Assembly: GCA_004335735.1 (NCBI GenBank)
Contig: QAXK01000427.1
Span: 1 to 64,000 of the forward strand
Length of the DNA stretch: 64,000 nt
Source: Chlorella sp. KRBP
Taxonomy: Eukaryota > Chlorophyta > Trebouxiophyceae > Chlorellales > Chlorellaceae
Direction of reading: 5' to 3'
This document shows, in pieces, positions 32,134 to 44,098 of this stretch. Each line of letters starts with the position of its first letter. Within the stretch, counting starts at the first letter, position 1. The notes below the pieces were generated by a model. It saw nothing but the letters and a program-made list of their open reading frames with translations, was not told the DNA's origin and made no database searches. The position numbers and the translations under genes are program-made.

Positions 32134-35100
32134 AGCTGTTGTGGTGTGGCCTTTGTCTCGAACGAGTGCGCGACTGCTGTGCGATTTGTGGTGTATGGGG
32201 GCACCCCTCGCGATGACTTCTCGGCCCTCGGTGTTGCATGAGGACCAGCACCACCAGGACCAGCAGCAGCAGTCATCATCAGCATGCTAGCCACACCGTC
32301 GATCGGCCACCACTGCACACACACACACACCACGGGCAGCGGCGGACCGCTCCCGCGGCAGACACACACGCACTGCACGCCCACCGCCCAAGGCCTGCCA
32401 TGCCACCTCGGCCCCCAAAAGAAAGAAGAACCCACAAACAAGACCAACGCGACAAGAGGATTCAGAGGCTCGGCTCAACAAGGGGACCGTGTTTGTGAAG
32501 TGCTGCCCAGTCGACGGCCCCCCCCAACAACTGTGAAAGTGAAGTGCTGCTCAACTAGGGGAAGCCTTTCAGACACGAACATCGCAAACGAACGCCCCCC
32601 AACAAAGTGAAGTGCTGCTCAACTCGGTGAAGCCTTCACAGGCCCACATTGCCAACGAACGCTCTTCGCAAGGGTGGCGAAGGACGGGAGTCTGGGAGCG
32701 AAGATAAGACAAGACGCAAGGCAAAAAGTGGATACCTGGCACACTTTGAGTGTGGAGAGGCCCAGCGTTGGTGGTTTTGGCGCGCACCCAAGAGTGCTGC
32801 ACCCAACAATACTGTCCTGGAGCAGCCAGCGAATGCAGCGCTGCTCTCCTTTGTTTGTGTTAATGGCCCCCCAATGGCAGCAGCAAAGCAAGCGCCCGAC
32901 AAAGCCAACCCTTGCAAGCCCCTGGCCGGGACTGATTGAGAAACTGAGAAAGTAAAGCGCTGAGGGAGGTGCGAGGGATGCGCGCCCAGGCAAGACAATC
33001 CAAACACGGGGTGGGGGGTGGCTTGCTTCCTTGCACCTAGGCCCCCCTCCCCAAACCTAGCGCAGTGGCACAGAGCAGAGAGCAGACGAGAGAGCAGACA
33101 AGAGGCGTGAGCACAGCACGCGAGAAGAGGGCCCGCACGCGGACTTTGTTGTTGAGACAAAAGAGCCTACACCAGACTGTGAGCGGCGATGACACGGCCT
33201 CTTCACGACAGGAGTAGGAGCAGAGCAGCAGTAGTAGGAACAAGCGTAGTGTGTGGCCCAGCTAAGCTTGATACGTGGGACATTAGAGACCGCCTCTCCA
33301 CTGCCTCGTTCCACCACCCCTTTGAAGGTGCGTAATCAAAAAAGCCACATGCAGCGTGGAGGCTTCATCCATACGGGCGTCATAGCGGAAACGTGCAGAG
33401 CGCCAAGCGCGCATATGACATTTGCTCCTCCTTGTCCTACTAGCACCACCAGCCCAGCGCGCATGTACTCCTCCTCGTCCTACTAGCACCACCACCTCCT
33501 TATCACTGTGCGTTTAGCGCGTGCGCGCATATTTGCTGCGTTTGCCCACCCTCATCCTACTACTTAACCCCCGTGCTCCTAATACCGTTGCCTCCTCAAT
33601 TGCTTACGTTGTTTACGTTTGCTCATCCTCATCCTACTACTCAACACCGTGTTCCTAATACCGTTGCCTCCGCAATTGTTCACGGTTGCTCCCCCTCATC
33701 CTAATACTTGGCCCCATGCTCCTAGTGCGGGGTGCCTCCTCCGCAATTGTTTACGTCTGCTCCTCCTCATCCTACTACTCAGGACTCTCCTCATGCTCCA
33801 TATCCATACCGTACCGTATCCCCCGTACTCCTAATACCGGTTTCCTCCTCCTCCGCATGCATTAAGTAGTGCTACTCAAGGGTAAGGCAGGCGTGCACCC
33901 GCCAAGGTGGCCAGGGCCTCAGTGCGTTGCCTTGGAAGCCCTGGGCAGTTGAGCCTTGGAAGCCCTGGGCAGTTGAGTGAGAGGCAAGGGGTGACCACGA
34001 AGTGTGGGGATCCCAAAGCGCAGTGGGAGTGCCTTTCTAGTACAAGAGGCTAGTATGTATGTAGGTCCCAAGTTATCAGATGCAGGCCTTGTGCATCCGT
34101 GATTGGTTCGTTCCCGCCGGGGAGAGGGGCAATCTACCCTCCACACTGGCATACTGACGGGCGTGGCACCTTGGCCACTTGCCCAGATTCGTGCATCCGT
34201 TGTTGAGATTCGCGTGCCTGTGGAAGTGTGTTGCGCTAGACAGCGCGGCAGGGCCTTCTGGCATACGAGAGGGCCTTCGGGCAATCGGGAGGGCCTTCAG
34301 GCAGATGGGATGGCCTTCGGGCAGAGAGAAACAAAGGGCCACCAGCAGCGAGTGGCCATGCACGCCATCACAAGCCGCAACGAACTGAAAATTTCGTTCG
34401 CCGCCATTCGCCGCCATTCGAAGCTGGGCGGCCAGCGTGCACCAGGCATCGTCGTATGCAATCATTAGAGGCGTGGCCAAGGGGCCAGGGCCTTCCCTGC
34501 TTGTAATGGCTGGAGAAGGGTATGTAGGTGCATGTGTTTCGGCAGGAGAAGGTGCTCAGAAGCCAACGCCCAAATGCCAGCACAGCGCTCAGTGCGGGCG
34601 GGGAGGGCACTAACAAACAGAGTCGTGGGCAGGCATGCCATCCCAGAGGCAGACGCGCACACCCGGTACACTCGCACAGGCAGCGCCCAGTATTGCACTC
34701 CCACCTGAGCAGTGCATCTGAACTGCCCCCATGACTACGCCTGAAGAGGGCACGGCAGCGCTGCCGCGCAAGTGCGGTGTAGCCACCCCAAGTGCGGTGT
34801 GCCGCTCCTGTGCACTAGGCGCACAGGGTGGAGAGCGTCTGATGTGCGCGGGGCCGCCTGAATGGTCACTGAACTGTTGCGCATACGCACCACCCCGTAC
34901 ATACCCCGCACACACATGACAGCTGAAGTGCGAATACCATGCCCCCGCATTTGCCAGTGGGCCAGCGTAGAGTCGCCCTGCCCTGCCCTCTGCACATTTG
35001 GCCCACTAGCAGCGCGCGCGCGCCGCCCCACCCACCCACCCACCCGCAAGTACGCTCAGCCCTCAGCACAGCAGCCTCCCTAAGCACCAGCGACAGATGT

Positions 35101-36980
35101 GTTAGTCCTGTATGCATCCATGATATTGAGCGCGTGCGCAGCAGCAGCAACCTGCTGGTATCAACAGGAGGCGGAACAAACAACAAAAAGAGAGACAAGA
35201 GGTCACGAGAGGACAAGAGAGACTGCTGCCAGGGCCTAGGAGCAGACACAGGCTGCGCGTGCGCAAGCAGCCCCCTCCCACACACACGAACACACAAGCC
35301 GACTGAACTAAGGCGCTTGCGTGCGTTCCAAGTCCCCATCATTTTCCGAGTTAGCAAGGCATTTCATTCCAAAGAGTGCAGCGCCGCGTTCGCAGCATGG
35401 GAAGAGAGAACATACGGCGTTGTGCCTAATTACTGAGGCCGTGTAAGGCGATCATCAACCGTCATGACGAAGCAGAGCAGCAAGAGAGAAGAAGAACAAA
35501 CATTAGTCAACAGCCATCCACATGTAGCAGTATAGCAGGTGCGCCCGCTCAATGGCATGAGCAGCACTGAGGAGCTGCAGAGGCGCTTTAGGGCTTGAGT
35601 GGTTTGAGCGCTTTGAGGCTTGGAGACCATGACCAGGCTTTTTCCCGTGCGAAACAGGCAGACCTCTTGGGTGGGCGCCGTGCGCGACACGCTGCGTGAC
35701 AGCAGGAGAGCACCACGCTGCAGTAGGAGTAGTAGTACACCCCCACCCCCCCATTTCCGAATTTGGCACGCTCAACACAGTACACAGCGCGAGGGAAGGA
35801 GGGCCACAGTGCGAGGGAAGGAGGGCAGGGGCGCGCGCACGAAAGCAAGTCACGGAAGTGGAGCCACATGTAGCGCATCTGGACAACCGGCATACATGTG
35901 CTGCCCTCAGGTGCGCAAAGGTGGCATGGAAACGTGCTAATGAGGATCGCACAGTCCCAGACCACCACCACCACTATTGCCTGCGCAGCTCATGGTAGTG
36001 TAGTGCGGCAGTGAGCCAGGGATGGGGCGGGCCAGCCTGCCTCCACACCACGCACCAAGGGGCTGTACAGAGCAGGTCCATCTGCACCTGCCTGCACAGC
36101 CTCCCCGCTGCCCGCGCCCATCCATGAAAGTTTGTGATGATTGGCAGGCGGCCGAGCGTCATCACATCAGCCCGCGCCTGTACTCCGTGCCGTGCTCAAT
36201 CCTCCGTCTATCCTCCCTCGCCTCCCGCTCACTTATCTTTGGTTCCAATAATTATCAAAGCACATGGCAAAAGCAAAAGGCCGCCCCGTGCCCGCGCCCC
36301 AAAGGGACGCAGCCACCAGGCCACACATACTCGGCGCGTGGATGAAGCCCGGCCAACAGGCATGGATGACGCACGCCAGGGCACGGCGGCCAAAAGGCGT
36401 GCTCCACGTTAGCGTGAACAGGCGCGCGTTGCCGCCAGCCAAAAGCCCGCAAAGCCCCCAGTCCCCGTGCCCACCAACAGTGCCGCAACTGTTCCCGTCA
36501 GACAAAGTACCCACACTGGCGCGTGCACACAGCAAGTGCTCTGCTCTTCCCGCCCAGTGCTGGCTTAGAGGCGTCAAGGCCGCCAGGACGCCACGACGTG
36601 ACGCGGGAGGTGCAGTGTTCCCGACTAGCCCCGCTCTAGCTGCCAGGCGCGGGAGACGTTCCAGCCATCCACGGCAGGCGTTCATTGATTTTCACGCAGG
36701 CATCCATCTGATGTGTGTGTGTGGCGTGGTGCGTCGCCCACTGCCTGCCCTGGCCTCCTCATCTGAGTGAATGCGGGCAGGCGGGCGCGATCACGGCGAG
36801 CGTGCGGCGTCCGCCTACCCGCAGCAACTAAGGAACTGCTCCTCCCGCAGAGCCGTGTGTAGCTGTGGGGAGGCACAGGGCGCCTAGGTAGGGCCATGGA
36901 CAAAGGGACCAACAACGCAGCCGCAAGCGCCGCGGCACGCATGATGCGCGCTCACGAGTGAGGGACGGTGATGTGCTAGG
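32134..36980. other. 4.8-kb region without a convincing gene
   Basis: Between the FAS1 start and the stop of the next minus gene. It contains a direct repeat with the core AAGTGAAGTGCTGCTCAACT around 32535-32635, pyrimidine-rich tandem repeats (33440-33865), an adjacent duplication of GCCTTGGAAGCCCTGGGCAG (33928-33977), and a roughly 22-bp GAGGGCCTTCGGGCA repeat (34255-34325). Open frames are short, unspliced-looking and lack known domains. The FAS1 promoter and 5' UTR should be at the left edge. Transposon remnants or an unrecognised noncoding RNA cannot be excluded. Confidence 0.55.
33440..33865 (+). repeat. Pyrimidine-rich tandem repeat, about five units
   Basis: Units combine TCCTCATCCTACTACTCAAC, a GTGYTCCTAATACCGTTGCC block and TCCGCAATTGTTTACGTYTG, with period about 75-95 bp. 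A related unit with GCGCATAT and CCTACTAGCACCACC precedes them. Confidence 0.8.
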
Positions 36981-39215
36981 TCAGTGGGGCAGCACCTGGT
37001 ACCACGTCAGCCTGCGCTTCCACGCAGCGCCGCCCATGGCACCCGCCTTTTCCTCGTCGTCCTCTCCCGGGCCTCCAACCAGGCCACCAGGCTCGCAGAT
37101 CGCCACGCCGTCGTGGCGCAAGCCCCTCGCGCTGCTTGGAGCGCTGGCGAACGCGCCCCAGAGCTTGTCGAGGCGCGGGGCAGGTGGTGCGGTGGTCTCG
37201 TCGCCAGGTTCGCCGCGGTGCGCGGCGAAGGATCCAGACGATGGGGCCGAGATGTGGCGGCACAGGCGCTCAAAGGTGTTGTCGCCGACAGCAGGGAGTG
37301 CGGATCGGTTCAGTGCGAGGGGCCACCGAACGCGCGGCGCCGGTGGTTGCGCGGCCGAAACCATGGCGAGCAGCTGGCGAGAGCAGTCCTCGTGGAGCAG
37401 AGACGCCTGGCTGTCGCCGCACGAGTAGGTTGCGCAGTAGTTGTAGTACGAGTACGAAGTGTCCTCGGGCGGAGGGGAGAAGGGCGGTGGTGGCGGCGGG
37501 GCGGCGAGGTTGAGGGTGAGGCTGGAGGAAGCGGCGGTGGTGAAGGATGCCATGGAAGAGAAGGAGGAGGAGCGCAGCAGGTCGAGCGTAGAGGGCGGCA
37601 GCGCGTCGATGGTGCGGCGGATCTCGACTGCCAGCTGCGCGAAGGTGGGGCGCCGGTCGGGGGAGGCGTCCCAGCAGCGCAGCATCAGGTCGTAGAAGGG
37701 GCCAGGACAGCAGACCGGACGAGGCAGTCGAGCGCCCTGGCGCACGGCGTCGGCAACCTGCGCGCGACCGTGGTGTTGGCGGTGGTGGAGGGTGAGTCCG
37801 AGCATCGCGCGACAGCACGCAAAGCGCGACAAGGACCCGCACCGTACGAGCAGGGAATGAGCATGACGAGCAGTGTGCGCACCTCCTCGTTGCTGAGCGT
37901 GACGTAGGGCTCGGCGCCGTTGCTGAAGATCTCCCACATGGTCACGCCGAAGGACCAGACGTCGCTCTTCTCCGACCAGGCGGCGGCGCGGCTGCCGCAG
38001 AGCACCTCGGGCGCACACCAGCGCACCGCCACCTTGACGAACGGCGACTGGGAGCCCGTGCCGTCCGTGGCGCTGCTCGCAGGGGCGCTCGCCTGGCCGG
38101 AGGTCGGGTCCATACGCCACGTCATGTCGAAGTCGGACACCTGCAGCCACCGCAGGCAGGCAGGCAGGTTAGGCGTTGTTCTGATTGTTCTGATTGCCGC
38201 TGCCCGTATGTGGCTGCTTAGCCAAGGAAGCTGGGAAGGTAAGCAGGTGCCAGGCGTGGAATCACGCACCTTGGCGTGCACTTGCGGCTCCAGGGCCCTG
38301 ACCAGCACGTTGCGTGCCGACAGGTCCCGGTGCACCATGCCCGCCGCCGCCAGCGCCCGCATGCCCTCGCACACCTGCCGGCACAGCTCCCCGCGCGCCT
38401 GGCTGCTCAGTGCGCGCCCCTCGTGGGACTGCAGCACCTGGCACAGCGCGCCCAGCGGGAGCAGCTCCATCACGACAAAGTCGTTCCCGTGCTCGTCCGT
38501 CCCGTGCCTGCGCGCGCAGCCATGCAAGCATCAGTATGCATCCGCTCAGTGGCGCGCCATGCGTCACGGCGTTCGCATTGTGCGACATTGTGAAGGCGCG
38601 CGGCTGACTTGGGCGGCGACTTGGCACGAACACTCACTGTTGGACGTGCACGAGGTGCGGGTGCCCCGCCAGCCCCACGCCCTGCAGCAGGGAGCGCTCC
38701 CACATGGCCATGGCCCCGCCCTCGTTGTTGAACGCCACCGCCACGTCCTGCCAAGGCTGGCCCTCCCCATGAGCGCCGCTGCGCGTGGCCCCCTGGCCGC
38801 AGGACCCCGCCAGCGCTGGCCAGGACTGCACATTGCTGCTTGCAGGTGCGCCGGTGACGCTAGTAAGTGGTTGGAGTGGAGCCAGCAGCGCGCGGTGCAC
38901 GTGCTTGCTGCTGCCGCGCCCGATGCGCTCGCCAACTATGAGGCAGCAGCCGTCCGCCGTGCGCAGCACCTGTCTGTTGCTGCTGCTGCTGCTGCAGCGC
39001 TGCAATGCTGCGCCGTTGCTGAGGGGAGCGGGCCACATTGTCGTGGTGCACGCCTCCGATGGTCCCTCCGCGCTGGGAAGGAAGCTTCCGCGCTCGAGGG
39101 CGAGCAGCGGCATTGAGATGGCCGAGCGGCAGGCCTCCATTGGCAGCTCTGGCGCATCGAAGGAGGAGGTGCGCTCGCCGTGGATGAGCGCGCTCTCCCT
39201 GCTGCAACGAAGCAT
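36981..39215 (-). CDS. Atypical TKL/tyrosine-kinase-like protein kinase
   Basis: Exons 38638-39215, 38270-38507, 37883-38140, 36981-37757 give 616 residues. The kinase domain spans about residues 75-425: loop GERIGRGSSKHVH, alpha-C glutamate probably in WERSLLQG, hinge VMELLPLG, catalytic loop MVHRDLSARNVLV, then SDFDMTW in place of DFG, substrate segment VAVRWCAPEVL, DVWSFGVTMWEIFS, and CWDASPDRRPTF. The VAIK-type lysine is not visible: the expected site reads QDVAVAFNNE with Ala instead of Lys. The combination suggests weak or non-canonical ATP handling, or a pseudokinase; HRD is intact. No signal peptide or membrane span. The C-terminal 190 residues are Ser/Pro-rich. The first ATG of the open frame was taken as start; an upstream exon is possible. 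Confidence 0.85.
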
Positions 39216-40090
39216 CGGTGGGCTCGACGGCGGCGCCCAGTGGACGATTCTGCGCTAGGAATGGGCGCCCTGGAGCCACTTGAGCGCACTGCGCGCGCTC
39301 TCCTGGTGCGTGGTGTCGAGGGGCGTGGGTCCAGGTGGAGAGGCACCTGAGGCCGCCTGGCGCAGAGCTGCTCCAGCGGCGCACCAGCAGCCTGCAGGCC
39401 GCGCCTGCGGGGGCCAGCCGCTGAGTCCTCCTCGCTGAGAGCCTCAGAGCTGGCCGGATCGCAGGGACGGAGGAGCTCCTTCCGAACAATTGGCGTGCCT
39501 CCTCGACTTCCTGCCCCTTCGACAGCGCACTGCGCCCTGCACGAGCACGGCTCATTTGCGTGGCAGTGAGTCCGCCATCCAATGCGCGAGCCGCTGTAGC
39601 CGCCCGTTAAGGTGTGTGCAGGGAGTAAGGGCGACTTAAGCCTTTCTCCACTTGCCTGTGCGAGCCGCCTGTGCCGAGCGTGCGGCCAAGCTCGCGGTGG
39701 GGCGGTGAGGCAGTGTTGCTGTGTTTGGGCTTTGCTATACGCTTGCCTGTCTTGAGTGGGAAGGACTGCGGCCGCCTGAGTGCACATGGTGCCCCATGGG
39801 ACCATCAGAGCCAAAAAGGCTCGCTCTCAATTGCGAATCCCAGCACGCCAATTGCTTCATCCTTCATCCCTCTTGCCTGCTGCTGCCCACTCCTGCCGCA
39901 GTGGGGCAGGCCGCGGCGCAGTGTGCAGCACGACGGAATTTTGAACTGGATGGTCCTCACGCAGGACAGAGCGGGGACAGGAGGGTGGAGCAGGCAGCAA
40001 GCGACAATGGGTGAAGCGCTTGTGCACCCTGGTAGCCTCAAGCAGGCTGAGCACGAGGTCCCTGCAGGAACGAGCGCTGACTCAGTGGCG
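39216..40090. other. Intergenic, kinase 5' flank / F-box gene 3' flank
   Basis: 875 bp between two minus-strand genes. Should hold the kinase promoter and the F-box 3' UTR. I see no gene or repeat that I can support. Confidence 0.5.
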
Positions 40091-43000
40091 TCATCGTCCC
40101 GCTGCCGTCACGGTGACGGTCGTGCTGGAAGCTCCCCACAACATGCAGGCAGAAGGATGGGTGAGCACCAGCCGCACCAGGCCAAACTCTGATTCGTCTG
40201 CCAGGTGGAACTGCAGGCTGTTTGCCCACAGCGGCTGCTCCACCCCATCCACGAGAAAATGGGCCTCGTACGGGCAAAAGCGTGGTGGCGGAAGTGGTGG
40301 TTGGTGCGCTGCCGGTGCAGGTTGGGAGGGTGACGCTTCCGCAGCAGAGTGGGAAGCGTTGTTGGGTGCAACTGGTGTGGCACAGGCATCACGGCGCAGG
40401 GACTGGTACTTGCGCCAGTGGTGGTGCGCGTCCTGGGGCAGATCTTGCTCCCCGTTCTCCCACACCTCCACGCCGCACCTGCGTTATGCGCGCACACACG
40501 CATGCCATCCGTGCAACCTAATCACTGTGCAACGGAGTCACAGCACCACCAACAACGACCCACACTACTGCACGCGCTCACCTGCCCAGCAGCAAGCGGC
40601 CGGCGCCCATCTGCTCCATCACGGGAAGTGCAGTTCGTGAAGACACCCCCCTCCCTGCATTTCCGGCACCTGCACCTCCGCCATCGCCATCCTGTGACGC
40701 GCTGCATGGTACAGGGTACAGGGCAAAGTCCAGCATGCCCTCCCGCTCCAGCGCACTCCGCAGGCGACGCACCACCTCGCCCCAGCACCTCCCGCCCTGA
40801 CCTGCCCCCGCCTGGCACTGGCACTGCCCTGCACGCCCCTCCACATGTGGACACCTCTGCGCAGCCCCCTGCCGGCCCGTTGCCGCCGTCACGCCGCCTG
40901 AAGATTCACCAGCGTGTGGGATGAGTGGGTCGCACACGCCCGCCGCCGCCGCCACTGCCACGCAAGCCTCCAGCCTCGCTGCTGCGCCCCAGCCGTCGCC
41001 CTGCACACCCATCCCTTCCCCGGCATGTGGCACCGTCGCTGCTGCTGCTGCTGCTGCTGTTGTTGGTGGTGGTGGCGGGCGGGCAGCCAGGTGCGCAACG
41101 TGCGACCAGGTGCCGTCCACGCAGCACGCCTCAAACACCCACGGCTGCGGCTCAGCGTTGCTGGTGCTGGTGCTGGCCGCCCCGGCAGCGGCAGCGGAGC
41201 ATGGTGCACTGCTGGGGCGCTGCAGCCACTGGGTGGGGCGGAGCAGCATGGCAAAACTGTCCGACTGACACGCTGTGCGTGCTGCGGGTGCGTGAATGTT
41301 GGCACGAGGTGAGTCCGCTGCACGCTGCAGCGGATGGTGCCCTGCTGGCGGTGGTGGGAGCGGCTCAGGGGTGGCAGGCGCCAGCTGGGAGAGGTCCAGG
41401 AGCAGCAGCAGCGCTGGCGGTGATGCTTCCACATCACCAGGCGTGGTGGTAGGTGTTGTGGTATGGATCACGGCGTCATGACCCAGGTGGCCCGTGGCGC
41501 TGTGCCAAGGGATGCTGGCAGTGGCGGGCAGGCTCTGATCACGGCCTGGCTGTGGCACAGCGCTGTGCGGAGGAGAAACAGCTGCAGAGGAGCAGGGCTG
41601 TCTGTCAGCGTGCTGTACTCCGGTGCCATGCGGTGGGTGAGGTGGTGGGAGCGGTTGACGTGTCGGTTGGGTGGTGGTGGTGGGAGGTGCCCGGAGCAGC
41701 TTGAGGTGGTGGTCAAACACCTCTGGTGTGTGCAGCTGGGCGCTTGGTGGTTTGGTGGCGGTGGTGGTGGAGGTGGGGGTGGGGGTGGGGGTGGTAGTGT
41801 AGGGTTGAGGTGAAGTGGTGGAATGCGGCTGCAGGGGTGGAGGAGTGGGCGAGATGAGGCTGGTGGGCGCGGGCGTGCCAGTGGCAGCAGGTGCCCTGGG
41901 GGCCATTGTGCCCCACCTGCCGTGTAGCGCTTGGGGCACGTGCAGGCGGCCGTGCGCCAGCGGCAGCAGGTGCTCCTGCACGTGTGCTCGCATGGCGGCA
42001 GGGCACACGCCTGTGTTTCGAATGAGGAGGCTGGGGGCCACCTCAACGCATGGGCGTGGCAAGCAGGGCACGTGTGTTGTGTGTGTGTACGTGAGCTGCG
42101 GTGGCGTTGGAGATGTTTGGGCTGTTTGCTACCAGCCTCACTACATGTGTGCACGTGCCTGCTCACCATGTGCACGTACGCCACCAGCTTGTGCACCAGT
42201 GCCCTGGCAGTGCCAGGTTGAACTGCGTCGTCGTCAGCGTCATCCCCAGCATCACCGCCCTCTGGCTCAGTCCACGCGTACAGGCCTGCAGGCTCAAGAG
42301 GACAAGTCTCATGACTCTGTTGAGCGTGACAAGCACTCCCTTGCGCGTGGGAGCGCCGTCTCTTTCTCTCCTGCGCCTGCAGCGCACCGCTGCTCCCACT
42401 CCGCACACATGAATGCATGCTCTTGTGGCTTGTGCATATTCTTTCCTCGCTGCCGATCCCTGCTGCCTTGGATCGCCGCGGCTGGCCGCCCCGTTTGCAA
42501 GCTACACACACGCACACACACAGCATACAGTACAACGCGCGCTGCACCAGGCATCGCCACCAGCCTCACCTTCAGTGTGCGACTGCAGCATCAGCGCCCG
42601 CTCCGTCTGAGGCATGAGGAAACCTGGCGAGTCAATCACCACTAGGCGCGTCAAGGCTCCAGCCTCACCACCTGCAACCACATAGGGTGACAAGGGCACA
42701 GCCACAGGGTACGAGCCTGGTCCAGCCGTCACAAGCACGCCTACTGGTGTGCCCTTCCAACCCGATGCCACAGCAACAGCATGCACCGCGGGCACATCTC
42801 CTGCCCGCTGGCACGCACTCGGCAGGTACCACAAGCACCCCAGCGCAGGAACCTAACTAGGGGTGAACGCCACCCCAAAAAATGCGGGCTTCACCTGCTC
42901 CAGGGGCACACGCCAGCAGCTGTAGGTGATTTACCAAGCAATCCTCCTCCTCCTGCTCCGGTGACTCCAGCGCTTGCTGCTGACGCCCCTGCTGCTGCGC

Positions 43001-43810
43001 CGCACGCTTCGTGCTTGCAGGCCGGGTGGCGCCCGACACCCACGCAGGAAGCGTGAAGGACAGCCACACGCTCTGTGGGTTGACCGTCACGCTGCCAGGC
43101 CGCAGGCGCACCGAGTGCTTGGGCACCTGGTCCCTGGCCCCTTGTGCTGATGAGGAGCCTGCCCCATGGGAGATCACACAATGTTGGGTGAGGTTCAGCA
43201 CCCACCCGGCCCCCTCGCTGTCGCTGCCTCCGCTGTTGTCACCGCACTGATGCATGGCGGCTTGCAGGTGGGCGAAGCGGCGCATGTCGCTGAGGGCGGG
43301 TGTAAGGCTGCTGGCCTGCGCGTTGCGTGCGGACGGAGCGCGCATGCGGACGTCTTGCCAGCTTGCCGGTGACAGTGGGTCAGGTTACCTGCTGATGATG
43401 CTACTGATATGCGGCACGCACCACGCAGCGGCTGAAGAGCTCACGAGCTGAAGAGGCGCCCTCCCCAGCCCCTGATCGCCACCAGCCTCGCCCTCCAGGT
43501 GCTGCGTCAGCAGGGCTAGAGAGCGGCTGCAAGCCGAACTCCTGCCACAGCTGCGCCTGCCAAGTGCGGTCGCAGGATGCCGCCGCCCACCAGCGTCGGC
43601 ACACGCACATGGCGCGTGCCACGTCCAGGCTGCACGCACGTTTACAGTCATGTTGAGGCGTCGTGTTGAGCATGCGGTGCACCTCGTCAAGTGCCGGGAC
43701 AAGGTGCTGCAGGCGCACCAGGTGAGGAAGGTGAAGATGCCAGCTATGGCCAGCGCCGGAAGCTCCGGCAGAGCAGCGTCTTCATCTGGTGGCGCTGGTG
43801 AGCTTGCCAT
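40091..43810 (-). CDS. Large F-box protein of unknown target
   Basis: Exons 43719-43810, 43422-43629, 42895-43315, 42570-42800, 42167-42285, 40582-42041, 40091-40478 give 972 residues. The N-terminus is an F-box: LPELPALAIAGIFTFLT joined by intron 1 to CLDVARAMCVCRRWWAAAS and WQAQLWQEFG, the usual pattern of SCF substrate adaptors that bind SKP1. The rest matches no family I recognise. It contains acidic EDD-type patches, a 487-codon exon 6 dominated by Pro/Thr/Ser and Ala runs, and a compact C-terminal segment (CGVEVWENGEQDLPQ to ESEFGLVRLVLTHP). The exon 6 acceptor (GTTGAG) is weaker than others. Role as an E3 adaptor is inferred from the F-box alone. Confidence 0.75.
42452..42522 (-). repeat. 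Intronic GCTTGCAAAYGGGGC repeat, copy 5
   Basis: Lies in intron 4 of the F-box gene, sense orientation. On the minus strand it has the GT-rich left end, TAGCTTGCAAACGGGGCGGC, then CCAAGGCAGCAGGGATC and GGCAGC. Confidence 0.75.
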
Positions 43811-44098
43811 AGCGAGTGTGTGTCCGAGATGGTGGCGCGCGCTTGCAGTCCATGCGGTCGACCTCGTTTAGAGTCAAAAGCAGAAGGCTCTCCGTGCTCC
43901 TTGGCGGCAGGCACAAAGGAGAGGATGCAGCGCGCGGCTTGCCATCCTCATTCCGCCTGCAGCAAGCGCGCTCTGCCGATCAGGGTGAGGCTCCGACTTG
44001 CGAAGCAGCCGGCAACGCAGCTGCTAGAGCTCACTCGCACGGCAGTCCCTGCACGTTGCTCGCAGCCACTCCGGCTACCACTGCACCGGAGCGCCGCA
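43811..44098. promoter_or_regulatory. Divergent promoter, F-box / LMW-PTP
   Basis: 288 bp between start codons. Geometry only; no motif recognised. Confidence 0.45.

Noticed and set aside
36264..36770. 168-codon open frame on plus strand beginning MAKAKGRPVPAP
   Set aside because: Arg/Pro-rich composition typical of noncoding GC-rich DNA, overlapping minus-strand frames of equal length, no motif.
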